Source: an uncultured Collinsella sp. (lineage in GTDB: Bacteria; Actinomycetota; Coriobacteriia; Coriobacteriales; Coriobacteriaceae). Taken from it: DNA of 64,000 nucleotides. Of the stretch, positions 55,505 through 64,000 are shown piece after piece. The notes beneath the pieces were generated by a model that was not told the origin of the DNA, ran no database searches, and was given only the letters and a program-made list of their open reading frames with translations. The position numbers and the translations under genes were made by a program. The stretch is taken from the NCBI GenBank assembly GCA_937995345.1, contig CALKKS010000010.1, forward strand, positions 24,777 to 88,776, given 5' to 3'. Positions within the stretch are counted from its first letter, which is position 1, and each line of letters begins with the position of its first letter.

Positions 55505-56511
55505 ACTTCCTGAACATCTTCGAGGACCACGTGGCCGGCATCTTCGGTGCCACCCGTGCCCCGTTCTCCTTTAAGAAGCTTGCCAAGCAGGCCGCTCGCG
55601 ACATGGAGGATCAGACTCTGGTGATCAACGGCGTCAACACCGCGCCGGCACTCTATACCATCCTAATCGCCGCCGACGACGATCCCATGCTCGCCCCGTT
55701 CTACCCCGAGCTTTCGCGCGAAGTCCGCGAGTTTGTGAAAGCACAGGCCGAAAAGCGCCGCTATGTGTTTGTCGGCGAACCCCTCGTTCGCTTTATGATC
55801 GACCCGCAGCTGCGTGCCGGTAAGTTCTCGGTCTTTGCCGAGAACGTCGACGCCCCCACGCTCGGTCGTCTGTACGAGGAGGAGCGCGCCTACCAGAATG
55901 GCCTGGGCCAGAACAACTCGGCCGCAAGCCGCGCCGCCAGCGCTCCCCGCGCCGGCAAGCAGCAATTCGCCGCTCCGCAGCAACAGCGCCCCGCCGCCAT
56001 GCCCCAGCAGCCGGCGCCCCGTGCCGCCGCTCCCGACCCGCTCACCGTGGCCGATCCCTTTGCGCCCAATGTCCCCGACCCCGCCGCCGCGCCCATCCCC
56101 GTGCCGCAGACCGTCTCTCGTGACGCCCTCGCCGGCATGGGCGGAGCCGCCGCGACCGGCGCCGCCGTGGGCCTTGGCGCCGCGGCCGGTATTGCCTCCA
56201 ACATGGCGAGCACCCGCGCCCCGCAGCGCCCGCTCGCCCAGCTCGTCGACGTCGTGAGCGGCGAGAGCCACAGCATCACTTCCGCGCAGGTGACCATCGG
56301 TCGCGAGCGCTCGGTTTCGGACATCGCCCTGCGCGACCCCAACGTGTCGCGCCGTCACGCCCAGCTCACCTTTACCGGTTCGGACTGGTCGATCGAGGAC
56401 CTCAATTCCACCAACGGCACGCTCGTCAACAACCGCCGCATCACGCGCTGCCCGCTGCGCAACGGCGACCTGCTGACGTTTGGCCTAAGCACCTTTGAAT
56501 TTAGGGGATAG
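55501..56511 (+). CDS. fhaA: FhaA-type FHA protein
   Basis: 336 residues. The N-terminal DUF3662-like domain (about 1-120, NIFEDHVAGIFGATRAPFSF) is followed by an Ala/Pro/Gln-rich linker, and the C-terminal FHA domain (about 250-336) has SDIALRDPNVSRRHAQLTF and IEDLNSTNGTLVNNR. In actinobacteria FhaA binds phosphorylated partners of peptidoglycan synthesis at the membrane. The GTG start overlaps the kinase stop, with GGAGAG upstream. Confidence 0.92.
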   Translation: MNFLNIFEDHVAGIFGATRAPFSFKKLAKQAARDMEDQTLVINGVNTAPALYTILIAADDDPMLAPFYPELSREVREFVKAQAEKRRYVFVGEPLVRFMIDPQLRAGKFSVFAENVDAPTLGRLYEEERAYQNGLGQNNSAASRAASAPRAGKQQFAAPQQQRPAAMPQQPAPRAAAPDPLTVADPFAPNVPDPAAAPIPVPQTVSRDALAGMGGAAATGAAVGLGAAAGIASNMASTRAPQRPLAQLVDVVSGESHSITSAQVTIGRERSVSDIALRDPNVSRRHAQLTFTGSDWSIEDLNSTNGTLVNNRRITRCPLRNGDLLTFGLSTFEFRG

Positions 56512-56517
56512 TCGCTT

Positions 56518-56934
56518 ATGAACATCGATATCGTCCTTTTTGCAGGCCGCATCGTCCTGGTCGCCCTGCTCTACATCTTCCTGTTCGCCGTCATGAAAAC
56601 CGGCGTGGGACTCGTACGCGGCCAGCGCCGTGACTCCGCTATCTGGACGATCGATGTGGACAAGGGTCCGCGCGGCATCCGTGGCATCCATGTAGACATG
56701 CTCGGCCCCGTCATCGTGGGCCGCTCGCCGTCCTCGGACATCTGCATCAACGAACCGTTTGTCTCGGCCTCGCACGCACGCTTTTCGCTGCAGGGCCCAG
56801 CACTCATCATCGAAGACCTCAACTCGCTGAACGGCACGCTCGTTAACGGCCGTCAGCTGGTGGAGCCCGCAACGCTGCGCGAGGGTGACGAGGTCCAGAT
56901 TGGCGACGTGGTCATGAAGGTGAACCGTCGATGA
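56518..56934 (+). CDS. fhaB: FhaB-type FHA protein with membrane anchor
   Basis: 138 residues. One membrane segment (about 7-28) and a C-terminal FHA domain (VGRSPSSDICINEPFVSASH; IEDLNSLNGTLVNGR). Orthologues in actinobacteria (FipA-like) link PknB-type kinases to division and wall synthesis. AGGGGA lies before the start; the stop overlaps the phosphatase start by ATGA. Confidence 0.92.
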   Translation: MNIDIVLFAGRIVLVALLYIFLFAVMKTGVGLVRGQRRDSAIWTIDVDKGPRGIRGIHVDMLGPVIVGRSPSSDICINEPFVSASHARFSLQGPALIIEDLNSLNGTLVNGRQLVEPATLREGDEVQIGDVVMKVNRR

Positions 56935-58829
56935 TCGACGAGGAGAACAAGTCCGCAACCATGCCCGAGACGCCGGCTGCCCCCGCAGCTGCGCCGGCCC
57001 ATGCCGCTCCGGCGCGCCCTGCGACCGTGGAGCCCGAGGACACCGTGTTCTCCCTGCCTCTTTCGCATGTAACTCAAGAATATCCGGCACTCGCCGATGA
57101 CGAGGACGCCGACACCGAGCAGCTCGACGCCCCCATCGGCGCGCACGCTGCCGAGCAGCCCGCGGAACCGGAGGCAACGCCCGCACCGGCTCACTTTGCC
57201 GAGCCCGTCGCCGAGGCGATTAACGAGAGCGCGGCCGTGTTTGCAGCCCCCGAGCCTGCCGCGCCGGTATTCCCCGTCGCCCCGGCGAGCGAGGCGGCAC
57301 CCGCATCCGCAACGCCTGCCGAAGTCGAGCAGCCCGTTGCCGCGCCCGCCGCAGCTCCCGAGCCCTCCGCTCAACCCCAGAGCATGCCCGCGCCGTCGCA
57401 CTTTGCGACGCCCGAGCCGACGGCTGTCGAGCCGCAGCAGGACGGCGATCCCGCCGACCGCGTAACCGAAGATCTCAACCTTCCGGACATCTCCGACGCC
57501 GAGTCGGGAGACGATGCCGACACCGTCTCCCCCGGCGACACCGCCGAGATCGATGTCGCCGCCGTGGAGGCAAAGCTCAAAGATCCCGGCTCGACCATGA
57601 GCTTTGAGCCGCTGACCGACGAGCGCATCGAGACCGACTCGACCTACGACGCCGGCACCACCACGCAGCTTATGTGGGGCGCCCGCTCCGACGTCGGATG
57701 CGTACGCCCGCACAATGAGGACTCCTATCTGGTGCAGTCACCGCTCTTTTGCGTGTGCGACGGCATGGGAGGACACGCGGCCGGCGAGGTGGCATCCTCC
57801 ATCGCCGTCGAGACCATCGCCAAGACGGCGCCGCAGTCCGCCGACGCCGCGCGCCTGGCCGCAGCCGTCGAGGCCGCCAACGCCGCCGTGATCGAGGCCG
57901 CCCTCAACGGCCTGGGCAAACCCGGCATGGGATGCACGGCCACCTGCGCCTACATCGAAAACGACACGCTCGCCATCGCCCACGTGGGCGACTCGCGCGC
58001 CTACCTGCTCCACGAGGGCACGCTCATCCGTGTGACCCGCGACCACTCCTACGTGGAAGAGCTCGTGGATGCCGGCGAGATTACGGCCGACGAGGCCCGC
58101 GTCCACCCCAACCGCTCGGTCATCACCCGCGCGCTGGGCTCGGATCCCGCCATGTATGCCGACCACTTTACCCTGCACATCGAGGAAGGCGACCGCCTGA
58201 TTCTGTGCTCCGACGGTCTTTCGAGCATGATTCCCGATAGCGATATCGAGAACATCGCTACGCAGTCCTCGACCGCACAGATCTGTGTCGACAACTTGGT
58301 GGACGCGGCGCTCGCCGCCGGCGGCCATGACAATGTGACCGTGGTGGTCGTCGACCTGGTCGACGACGGCGTCATGCGCGAGGCAAAACGCGTCCGACGC
58401 CGCAATGTCACCATCGCCGCCGTCTTGGCCCTTGTCTTTGTGCTGGTAGCAGGCATCTGGGCATACACGGGCGTCACCGGCTCCTATTACTTGGGAACCT
58501 ACCACGGCAATGTCGCCGTCTGGCGCGGCCTGCCCGGCAAGACGCTTGGAGTCGAGCTCCACTGGCTCGAGAGCGAAACCAGCATCAAACTGTCCGACCT
58601 GCCCGAAGACACGCAAAACCGCCTGAAGGCAGGCATTCCGCAAACGAATGTCGACGATGCGCAGGACACCATTTCCAAGTACCGCCATCAGATTGACGAG
58701 GAGCAGACCCGTCAGGTGATTGACGCGCAAACGATTCGCGACAACACCGATCAGAAATCCACCTCCGAGTCAGATTCCGAGAAAACCGCCGAACAGTCAG
58801 CCGAGGCCGAAGCCTCCGATAAGAATTAG
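56931..58829 (+). CDS. PP2C-type Ser/Thr phosphatase with long N-terminal extension
   Basis: 632 residues. Residues 1-240 are an acidic Ala/Pro/Glu-rich, probably disordered extension. The PP2C domain (about 245-485) has the metal motifs RPHNEDSYL, CDGMGGHAAGEVA, HVGDSRAYLL, LCSDGLSSM and GGHDNVTVVVV. One membrane segment (about 495-515) and an extracytoplasmic tail of about 115 residues ending in an acidic Ser/Glu-rich stretch follow. It would reverse the two kinases of the operon, like PstP. The 240-residue extension is not part of the PstP family plan. Confidence 0.93.
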   Translation: MIDEENKSATMPETPAAPAAAPAHAAPARPATVEPEDTVFSLPLSHVTQEYPALADDEDADTEQLDAPIGAHAAEQPAEPEATPAPAHFAEPVAEAINESAAVFAAPEPAAPVFPVAPASEAAPASATPAEVEQPVAAPAAAPEPSAQPQSMPAPSHFATPEPTAVEPQQDGDPADRVTEDLNLPDISDAESGDDADTVSPGDTAEIDVAAVEAKLKDPGSTMSFEPLTDERIETDSTYDAGTTTQLMWGARSDVGCVRPHNEDSYLVQSPLFCVCDGMGGHAAGEVASSIAVETIAKTAPQSADAARLAAAVEAANAAVIEAALNGLGKPGMGCTATCAYIENDTLAIAHVGDSRAYLLHEGTLIRVTRDHSYVEELVDAGEITADEARVHPNRSVITRALGSDPAMYADHFTLHIEEGDRLILCSDGLSSMIPDSDIENIATQSSTAQICVDNLVDAALAAGGHDNVTVVVVDLVDDGVMREAKRVRRRNVTIAAVLALVFVLVAGIWAYTGVTGSYYLGTYHGNVAVWRGLPGKTLGVELHWLESETSIKLSDLPEDTQNRLKAGIPQTNVDDAQDTISKYRHQIDEEQTRQVIDAQTIRDNTDQKSTSESDSEKTAEQSAEAEASDKN

Positions 58830-58845
58830 AAAGGGAGTGCCGCTT

Positions 58846-61713
58846 ATGAGTCGCCGCAACACCGAACTGCTCTTGCTCATCGCCTCGGCGTTCCCCGTCA
58901 TCCTGCTCTATGCGATGTACGTGCTCACCGCGGGCGCCACGATTTCCTTTGAGACGCTCGCCGTGCCGATCGGCCTGTTCGCCGCCTTCGCCGCGGCGCA
59001 TATCGCCGTGCGCATCCTGGCGCCCGGCGCCGACCCTGCCATCCTGCCCATCGTCTTTGTGCTCTCGGGCATCGGCATCACATTCGTGACGCGCCTGGCC
59101 CCCGACCTCGCCATCTCGCAGCTCATCATCTTGTTTGTCTCGGTGGCGCTCATGGTGGGAACGCTCGCGCTGGTCAAGAACCTCGACGTGGTCATGCGCT
59201 ACAAGTACACCTTTGGCATTATCGGCATCATCCTGCTGATGCTGCCGATCTTTATCGGCACCACGATCTCGGGCTCCAAGCTGTGGATTCGCATCGCGGG
59301 CTTCACCATCCAGCCCGGCGAGTTCGCCAAGGTCTTCATCGTCCTGTTCCTGGCAGGCTATCTGGCCGAGAACCGCGAGCTGCTCTCCATCTCCAACCGC
59401 AAGATCCTGGGCCTCAAGATTCCGCGCTTCCGCCTGCTGCTGCCGCTGTTTGCCGTATGGGGCGTGTGCCTGCTCATCGTCGTCTTCGAACGCGACCTGG
59501 GCTCGGCCGTTCTGTTCTACACCATCTTTTTGCTGATGCTCTATGTTGCCACGGGACGCTTTTCGTACGTCATCATCGGCCTTGCGCTGCTGGCCGTTGG
59601 AGCCGTGGGCGCCTACAAGTTCCTGTCGCACGTGCAGGTGCGTTTTCAGGTCTGGGTCGATCCGTTTAAGGACGCCCAGGGCCAGGGCTACCAGATCGTA
59701 CAGTCACTTTACTCGCTGGCTGACGGCGGCCTGGTTGGCGTCGGCATTGGCAACGGCATGGCAAACAACATCCCCGTCGTCGAGTCCGACTTTATCTTCT
59801 CTGCCATCGGCGAGGAAATGGGCCTTTTGGGCGGCGGCGCCGTGCTCATCCTGTTTATGCTTTTTGCCGTGCGTGGCCTCACCACGGCCGCCCGCGCCAA
59901 GTCCGACCTTGCCGCCTTTAGCGCGACCGGCCTTACGGCGGCCATCAGCTTCCAGGCATTCTTAATCGTCGGCGGCGTAACCCGCCTGATCCCGCTGACC
60001 GGCGTCACCCTGCCCTTTATGAGCCAGGGCGGCTCCTCGCTGCTGGCGAGTTTTATCATCGTCGCGCTGCTGCTGCGCGCCGGCGACGAGGCAACCGGAC
60101 GCGAAGCCGAGCTCACCGGCACCGGCACCATGGCCGCCCTCACCGATGACCAGGTCGCATCCGCTGCCCTGACCGGTACGCGTTTTGCCAACGCACCTTC
60201 CTACGGCAACGGCAGCCACTCCGCGGGTTCTCGCATGCGTCGTCGCCTGCTCGACACGCCTGAGTCCGGCGTGCTCGGCCGCGTGGCACTTGCCAACCGT
60301 CTGACTCGTGCCGTGTTTGCCTTTACGGCGCTGTTCGCCATCCTTATCGGCAACCTCACCTATGTCCAGGTCATCAAGGCAAAGGACTACCAAGACATGC
60401 CGACCAACAACCACACCATCGCCCGCTCCAAGTACATCCAGCGTGGCTCTATCATCACGTCCGACGGCGTGACGCTAGCCGAGTCGCTGCAGCAGGAGGA
60501 CGGCACCTACGCCCGTTCCTACCCCAACGGCAACATGGCCGCGCACGTGGTGGGCTACGTGAGCCAGCAATACGGCACCGCCGGCATCGAGAGCGTCATG
60601 AACGATACGCTTACCGGCTCCAAGGATTACTCCAGCTGGAACAACGCCATCGCGTCGCTCGCGGGGCAGACCCAGCCGGGCAATACCGCCAAGCTCACCA
60701 TCGACTCGCGCATCCAGACGGCTGCCGAGCAGGCGCTCAAGGGCTTTAAGGGCGCCGTGGTGGTCATGGATCCGCGCACCGGTGCGGTCCTTGCGTGCGC
60801 GAGCTCGCCCACCTACGACAACACCAACATCGATGCGCTGCTCCAGTCGGGCGGCGGCGAGGACGGCTCCATGTACGACCGCGCCATGGACGCGCTGTAC
60901 ACCCCGGGCTCGACCTTTAAGGTCGTCACACTCTCCGCGGCGCTCGAAACCGGCACCGCCAGCCTTACCAGCACGTACCAGGCGCCCGGCTCCATGGATA
61001 TTGGCAACGCGCCGGTCACCAACTATGCCAACGAGAGCTACGGCACCATCAGCCTGCAGCAGGCCTTCGCCGTGTCGTCCAACGTCGTCTTTGGCCAGGT
61101 GGCCAACGAGATTGGCGCCAGCTCGCTCGTCCAGTTTGCCAACGCCTTTGGCTACGGTCAGAAGCTCGGTCAGGATCTGACCACCGCGGCTTCCATCATG
61201 GCCGACCCGTCGCTTATGACCGAGTGGGAGACCGCTTGGGCAGGCGCCGGCCAGCCCGTCGGCATGGACCACACGCCTGGCCCGCAGACCACTGTTATGC
61301 AGAATTGCGTGATCGCTGCCGCTATCGCCAACAGCGGCGTGGTCATGGACCCGTTCTTTGTGTCCCAGATACTCGCCCCGGACGGAACCGTGGTTAAGAC
61401 TACGCAGTCCCGCTCGCTGGGCCAGGCTGTCAGCTCTGCCACGGCCGACCAGGTCAAGCAGGCCATGCTCGCCGTCGTCCAGTCCGGTACCGGCACCGAT
61501 GCCCAGATTCCGGGCGTCAAGGTTGCCGGCAAGACCGGTTCGGCCGAGACCGGCGGCACCAACGTCAACTCTATGTTTGTTGGCTTTGCACCTTACGATT
61601 CACCCACGGTTGCCATCTCGGTGGCCCTGGAGGATTTCGACAAACACGACGTCAAGGCCGCCAAGATCGCCGGTATCGTCCTGACCGCGGCGCTTGCCGC
61701 ACAGGGGGCGTGA
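58846..61713 (+). CDS. Fused SEDS glycosyltransferase (RodA/FtsW) and class B PBP
   Basis: 955 residues in one uninterrupted frame. Residues 1-420 form a SEDS polymerase: LWIRIAGFTIQPGEFAKV, FERDLGSAVLF, DPFKDAQGQGYQIVQSLYSL, AIGEEMGLLGGG and GVTLPFMSQGGSSL. After a linker and a further membrane segment (about 490-510) comes a class B penicillin-binding protein. Its short N-terminal part is followed by the transpeptidase with S689-x-x-K (GSTFKVV), SSN near 744-746 and KTG at 896-898 (GKTGSAE). In other actinobacteria rodA and pbpA are two adjacent genes at exactly this operon position. The fusion would fix polymerase and transpeptidase at 1:1. AAAGGGAG precedes the ATG. Confidence 0.93.
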   Translation: MSRRNTELLLLIASAFPVILLYAMYVLTAGATISFETLAVPIGLFAAFAAAHIAVRILAPGADPAILPIVFVLSGIGITFVTRLAPDLAISQLIILFVSVALMVGTLALVKNLDVVMRYKYTFGIIGIILLMLPIFIGTTISGSKLWIRIAGFTIQPGEFAKVFIVLFLAGYLAENRELLSISNRKILGLKIPRFRLLLPLFAVWGVCLLIVVFERDLGSAVLFYTIFLLMLYVATGRFSYVIIGLALLAVGAVGAYKFLSHVQVRFQVWVDPFKDAQGQGYQIVQSLYSLADGGLVGVGIGNGMANNIPVVESDFIFSAIGEEMGLLGGGAVLILFMLFAVRGLTTAARAKSDLAAFSATGLTAAISFQAFLIVGGVTRLIPLTGVTLPFMSQGGSSLLASFIIVALLLRAGDEATGREAELTGTGTMAALTDDQVASAALTGTRFANAPSYGNGSHSAGSRMRRRLLDTPESGVLGRVALANRLTRAVFAFTALFAILIGNLTYVQVIKAKDYQDMPTNNHTIARSKYIQRGSIITSDGVTLAESLQQEDGTYARSYPNGNMAAHVVGYVSQQYGTAGIESVMNDTLTGSKDYSSWNNAIASLAGQTQPGNTAKLTIDSRIQTAAEQALKGFKGAVVVMDPRTGAVLACASSPTYDNTNIDALLQSGGGEDGSMYDRAMDALYTPGSTFKVVTLSAALETGTASLTSTYQAPGSMDIGNAPVTNYANESYGTISLQQAFAVSSNVVFGQVANEIGASSLVQFANAFGYGQKLGQDLTTAASIMADPSLMTEWETAWAGAGQPVGMDHTPGPQTTVMQNCVIAAAIANSGVVMDPFFVSQILAPDGTVVKTTQSRSLGQAVSSATADQVKQAMLAVVQSGTGTDAQIPGVKVAGKTGSAETGGTNVNSMFVGFAPYDSPTVAISVALEDFDKHDVKAAKIAGIVLTAALAAQGA

Positions 61714-61845
61714 TGCCCGTGATCAAAGCGGATACTTGGGGCGCGCCGCGGCCGATGAGCTAGCGGCAACGCGCCACACGGCCCCAGCGGCCACACATTT
61801 GGTACTACACACATCGTTGAGCGAATAGTTATGTTAGGAGCAGGA

Positions 61846-63789
61846 ATGGAACAGAGGGTCCTCGGGGGAAGATACCTCCTCAAGGATAAGGTGGGAACGG
61901 GCGGTATGGCGACCGTCTTCCGTGCACAGGATCAGGTCCTCGACCGCACGGTTGCCGTCAAGATCATGCTGCCGCAGTATGCCGGCGACGCCACCTTCGC
62001 CGCCCGCTTTAAGCAGGAGGCCCAGGCGGCTGCCGGCCTGTCCTCCCCCTATATCGTGGGCGTCTACGACTGGGGCAAGGACGGCGACACCTATTACATC
62101 GTCATGGAGTACCTGCGCGGTACCGACCTTAAGAGCGGCATCAAGAGCCACGGTGCCCTCGATCCCAAGAAGGTCGCGCAGATCGGCTCGCAGATCAGCT
62201 CCGCGCTTTCGGTCGCACACAAGCACGAGATCATCCACCGCGACATTAAGCCGCAAAACATCATGGTGCTGCCCGACGGCAACATCAAGGTAATGGATTT
62301 TGGCATCGCACGCGCCAAGAACAGCCACCTCACGCAGGATAACAACGTTCTGGGCACCGCCCACTATGTAAGCCCCGAGCAGACCCGCGGCCAGGACCTC
62401 GGCCCCACCTCGGATATCTACTCGCTGGGTGTCGTCATGTACGAGTGCGCCACCGGCCGCGTGCCCTTTGACGGCGACGACGCCATCTCGGTCGCGCTCA
62501 AGCAGGTCAACGAGCTCCCCATCCCGCCGAGCCAGATCAACTCCGGCGTCGATGCCGATCTTGAGCGCATTATCCTCAAGTGCATGGAGAAGGACCCGGC
62601 AAACCGCTTCCAGACGGCCGACGAGCTGCGCCAGGTGCTCAACAGCTACCTGTCCGGCCGTGCCGTCAACGTCTCGGAGCCCACGCGCATCATCGGTGCC
62701 GCCGGCGACCTGGGTGCCACCAAGACCCGCGAGCTTTCCGACTCAACGCGCGCTATGGTTCGTCCCGTCTCGGGCGTGAGCGGTCAGAACACCGCCCGTA
62801 GCGCTGTCTCGGGCTCCACGGGCTCCTACGAGGTCGAGAAGCCCAAGTCCAACAAGAACAAGATCATCGCCGCCGTGATTGCCGCCGTCGCCGTGATTGG
62901 CGTTGTAGTGGCCTTTGCCACGGGCATGTTCAGCGGCGAACAGGTCACGGTGCCCGACGTGCTGGGCAAGGACCAGGAAACCGCTATTGAGCTGATCAAG
63001 GAAGCCGGCCTTGAGGTTGGCACCGTCGACCAGAGCTACAACGACGATGTCGACGAGGGAAAGGTCGCCGAGCAGACCCCCAACGGCAACACCAAGAAGG
63101 CCAAGGGCACGAGGGTGAACCTGGTAATCTCCAAGGGCCCTAAGCCCTCCGAAAAGGTTGAGGTTCCGCAGCTCCTCGGCCTGACCAAGGACCAGGCCGA
63201 GGCAGCGCTGGCAAGCGTAGGCCTGAAGGGCAACGCCACCGAGGAGGCCAACGAGGCCGACGAAGGTCAGGTCTTTGAGCAGGGTACTGCTGCCGGCAAG
63301 GAAGTCGAGAAGGGCACGACCATCTCGTACAAGGTCTCCAGCGGTCCCGACACCACCTCTGTCCCCGACCTGACCGACATGACCGAGGCTCAGGCACGCA
63401 ACGCCCTCGACATGGCCGGTTTTGGCGTCAACGTGAGCTACCAAGAGAACGACTCTGTCACCGAGGGCACCGTCATTAGCTGGAACCCCAGCGGCAAGCA
63501 GAAGCCCGGCGCCACGATCACCGTCGTCATCGCCAAGAAGTCCGGCAAGGCCAGTGTTCCGGGTAACCTGTACGGAAAGAGCATCTCCGCCGCCGTCACC
63601 GCACTCAACAACGCCGGGTTCTACAACATCGGCTTCTGTGACCAGAACGGCAACCCTGTGAGCGGCAACGAGAATGCCACCGTTACGGGCGTCTCCCCCA
63701 CCGGTAAGCAGTCCACCGACACCACGATCACGCTGACGGTTTCCGTCTCCGGTTCCAGCTCCGGCGACGACTCCGAGTCTAGCAACTAA
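61846..63789 (+). CDS. pknB: PASTA-domain Ser/Thr kinase (PknB/StkP type)
   Basis: 647 residues. Kinase domain about 8-270: VGTGGMATVFRAQD, VAVKIM, IIHRDIKPQNIM, VMDFGIARA, and activation-segment GTAHYVSPEQ. A juxtamembrane Thr/Ser-rich linker and one membrane segment (about 340-362) precede four PASTA repeats (from about 367 to 640: VTVPDVLGKDQ, VEVPQLLGLTK, TSVPDLTDMTE and a more divergent ASVPGNLYGKS), ending in a Ser/Asp tail. The repeats bind muropeptides or lipid II in relatives. AGGAG lies five bases before MEQRVLGG. 132 bp separate it from the PBP fusion gene. Confidence 0.96.
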   Translation: MEQRVLGGRYLLKDKVGTGGMATVFRAQDQVLDRTVAVKIMLPQYAGDATFAARFKQEAQAAAGLSSPYIVGVYDWGKDGDTYYIVMEYLRGTDLKSGIKSHGALDPKKVAQIGSQISSALSVAHKHEIIHRDIKPQNIMVLPDGNIKVMDFGIARAKNSHLTQDNNVLGTAHYVSPEQTRGQDLGPTSDIYSLGVVMYECATGRVPFDGDDAISVALKQVNELPIPPSQINSGVDADLERIILKCMEKDPANRFQTADELRQVLNSYLSGRAVNVSEPTRIIGAAGDLGATKTRELSDSTRAMVRPVSGVSGQNTARSAVSGSTGSYEVEKPKSNKNKIIAAVIAAVAVIGVVVAFATGMFSGEQVTVPDVLGKDQETAIELIKEAGLEVGTVDQSYNDDVDEGKVAEQTPNGNTKKAKGTRVNLVISKGPKPSEKVEVPQLLGLTKDQAEAALASVGLKGNATEEANEADEGQVFEQGTAAGKEVEKGTTISYKVSSGPDTTSVPDLTDMTEAQARNALDMAGFGVNVSYQENDSVTEGTVISWNPSGKQKPGATITVVIAKKSGKASVPGNLYGKSISAAVTALNNAGFYNIGFCDQNGNPVSGNENATVTGVSPTGKQSTDTTITLTVSVSGSSSGDDSESSN

Positions 63790-63841
63790 CGTCAATCGCT
63801 TGTTGCTCCGAGCGGTTTAGACCGCAAACACATTCGCTCAG

Positions 63842-63878
63842 AAGCGCCCGCTTGCTCCCCCAGCAAACGGGCGCTTTA
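63842..63878 (+). terminator. Terminator of the wall-signalling operon
   Basis: AAGCGCCCGCTTG pairs with CAAACGGGCGCTT (one mismatch), followed by TTTAAT, 52 nt past the PASTA kinase stop. Confidence 0.75.
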
Positions 63879-64000
63879 ATGTTCCTATGGCAGGCATTCG
63901 GTAGGCTTCGATAGCAGGATGACAACGCGCGGGATGACAACGCGGGGGTTGATTTCCGATCTCAGCCGAACACATTGAGTGAATAGGCCGTTCCCACAGC
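63879..64000. other. Window end without gene
   Basis: 122 bp with no coding evidence. A 13-bp sequence GGATGACAACGCG occurs twice with a 15-bp period at 63917 and 63932. Confidence 0.5.

Noticed and set aside
63917..63944. Two-copy 15-bp tandem repeat at the window end
   Set aside because: Only two short copies and no context; not enough to call a functional repeat.

Overview
The window reads as a chromosomal segment of an anaerobic, GC-rich Gram-positive bacterium, most likely a member of the Coriobacteriia close to Collinsella. This is inferred, not measured. The support is a one-gene pyruvate:ferredoxin oxidoreductase, rubrerythrin, an orphan carbamate kinase, several LytS/LytTR two-component pairs, a membrane LuxR-type regulator, and an actinobacterial-type FHA / PP2C / RodA-PBP / PASTA-kinase cluster. 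Start-stop overlaps (ATGA, GTGA, TTGA) are frequent and helped choose starts.

Layout. 1-15.5 kb is almost all minus strand and rich in DNA maintenance: mfd (cut by the window edge), a zinc-ribbon membrane protein, nth, an ABC exporter, rmuC, a nucleotidyltransferase/HTH pair resembling a toxin-antitoxin unit, rubrerythrin, an Rrf2 regulator with an iron-sulfur-free MutY-like glycosylase, tRNA-Asp and a YfcE-like phosphoesterase. A plus-strand DUF4143-type ATPase sits between nth and a duplicated copy of the nth 3' end. 15.5-24 kb holds two LytS/LytTR systems (one translationally coupled to a glycosyltransferase), an MFS carrier and a zinc-dependent phospholipase-like protein. 24-31 kb is metabolic: amidohydrolase, APC permease, a C39-like peptidase, carbamate kinase, and a DUF3830-like protein with an unknown partner. 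31-36.5 kb holds a second DUF4143 ATPase, bracketed by a 39-bp direct repeat and preceded by three iterons, then nifJ with an unusual nested terminator. 36.8-40.6 kb is an operon of a secreted/membrane protein, a Ser/Thr kinase and an FHA protein. 40.8-46.4 kb is dnaX-ybaB-recR, interrupted by a DUF234-type ATPase and a small membrane protein. 47.3-53.2 kb is a candidate secreted-peptide/ABC-transporter cluster (DUF2712-like protein, two permeases, ATPase, DUF5028-like protein) beside a large membrane protein with two LuxR-type HTH domains. 53.6-63.8 kb is the cell-wall signalling operon: membrane Ser/Thr kinase, FhaA, FhaB, PP2C phosphatase, a single-polypeptide SEDS (RodA/FtsW) plus class B PBP, and a PASTA kinase.

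How the parts work together. The last cluster joins wall synthesis (the RodA-PBP fusion) to reversible phosphorylation (two kinases, one phosphatase, two FHA readers). The minus-strand cluster at 36.8-40.6 kb is a second, separate kinase/FHA unit. The intergenic spaces carry many inverted repeats with long arms (12.0, 14.7, 20.5, 28.2, 32.7 and 53.4 kb), and a palindrome TGTTGCGCAACA recurs upstream of three operons. No CRISPR array, rRNA, transposase or phage gene was seen.
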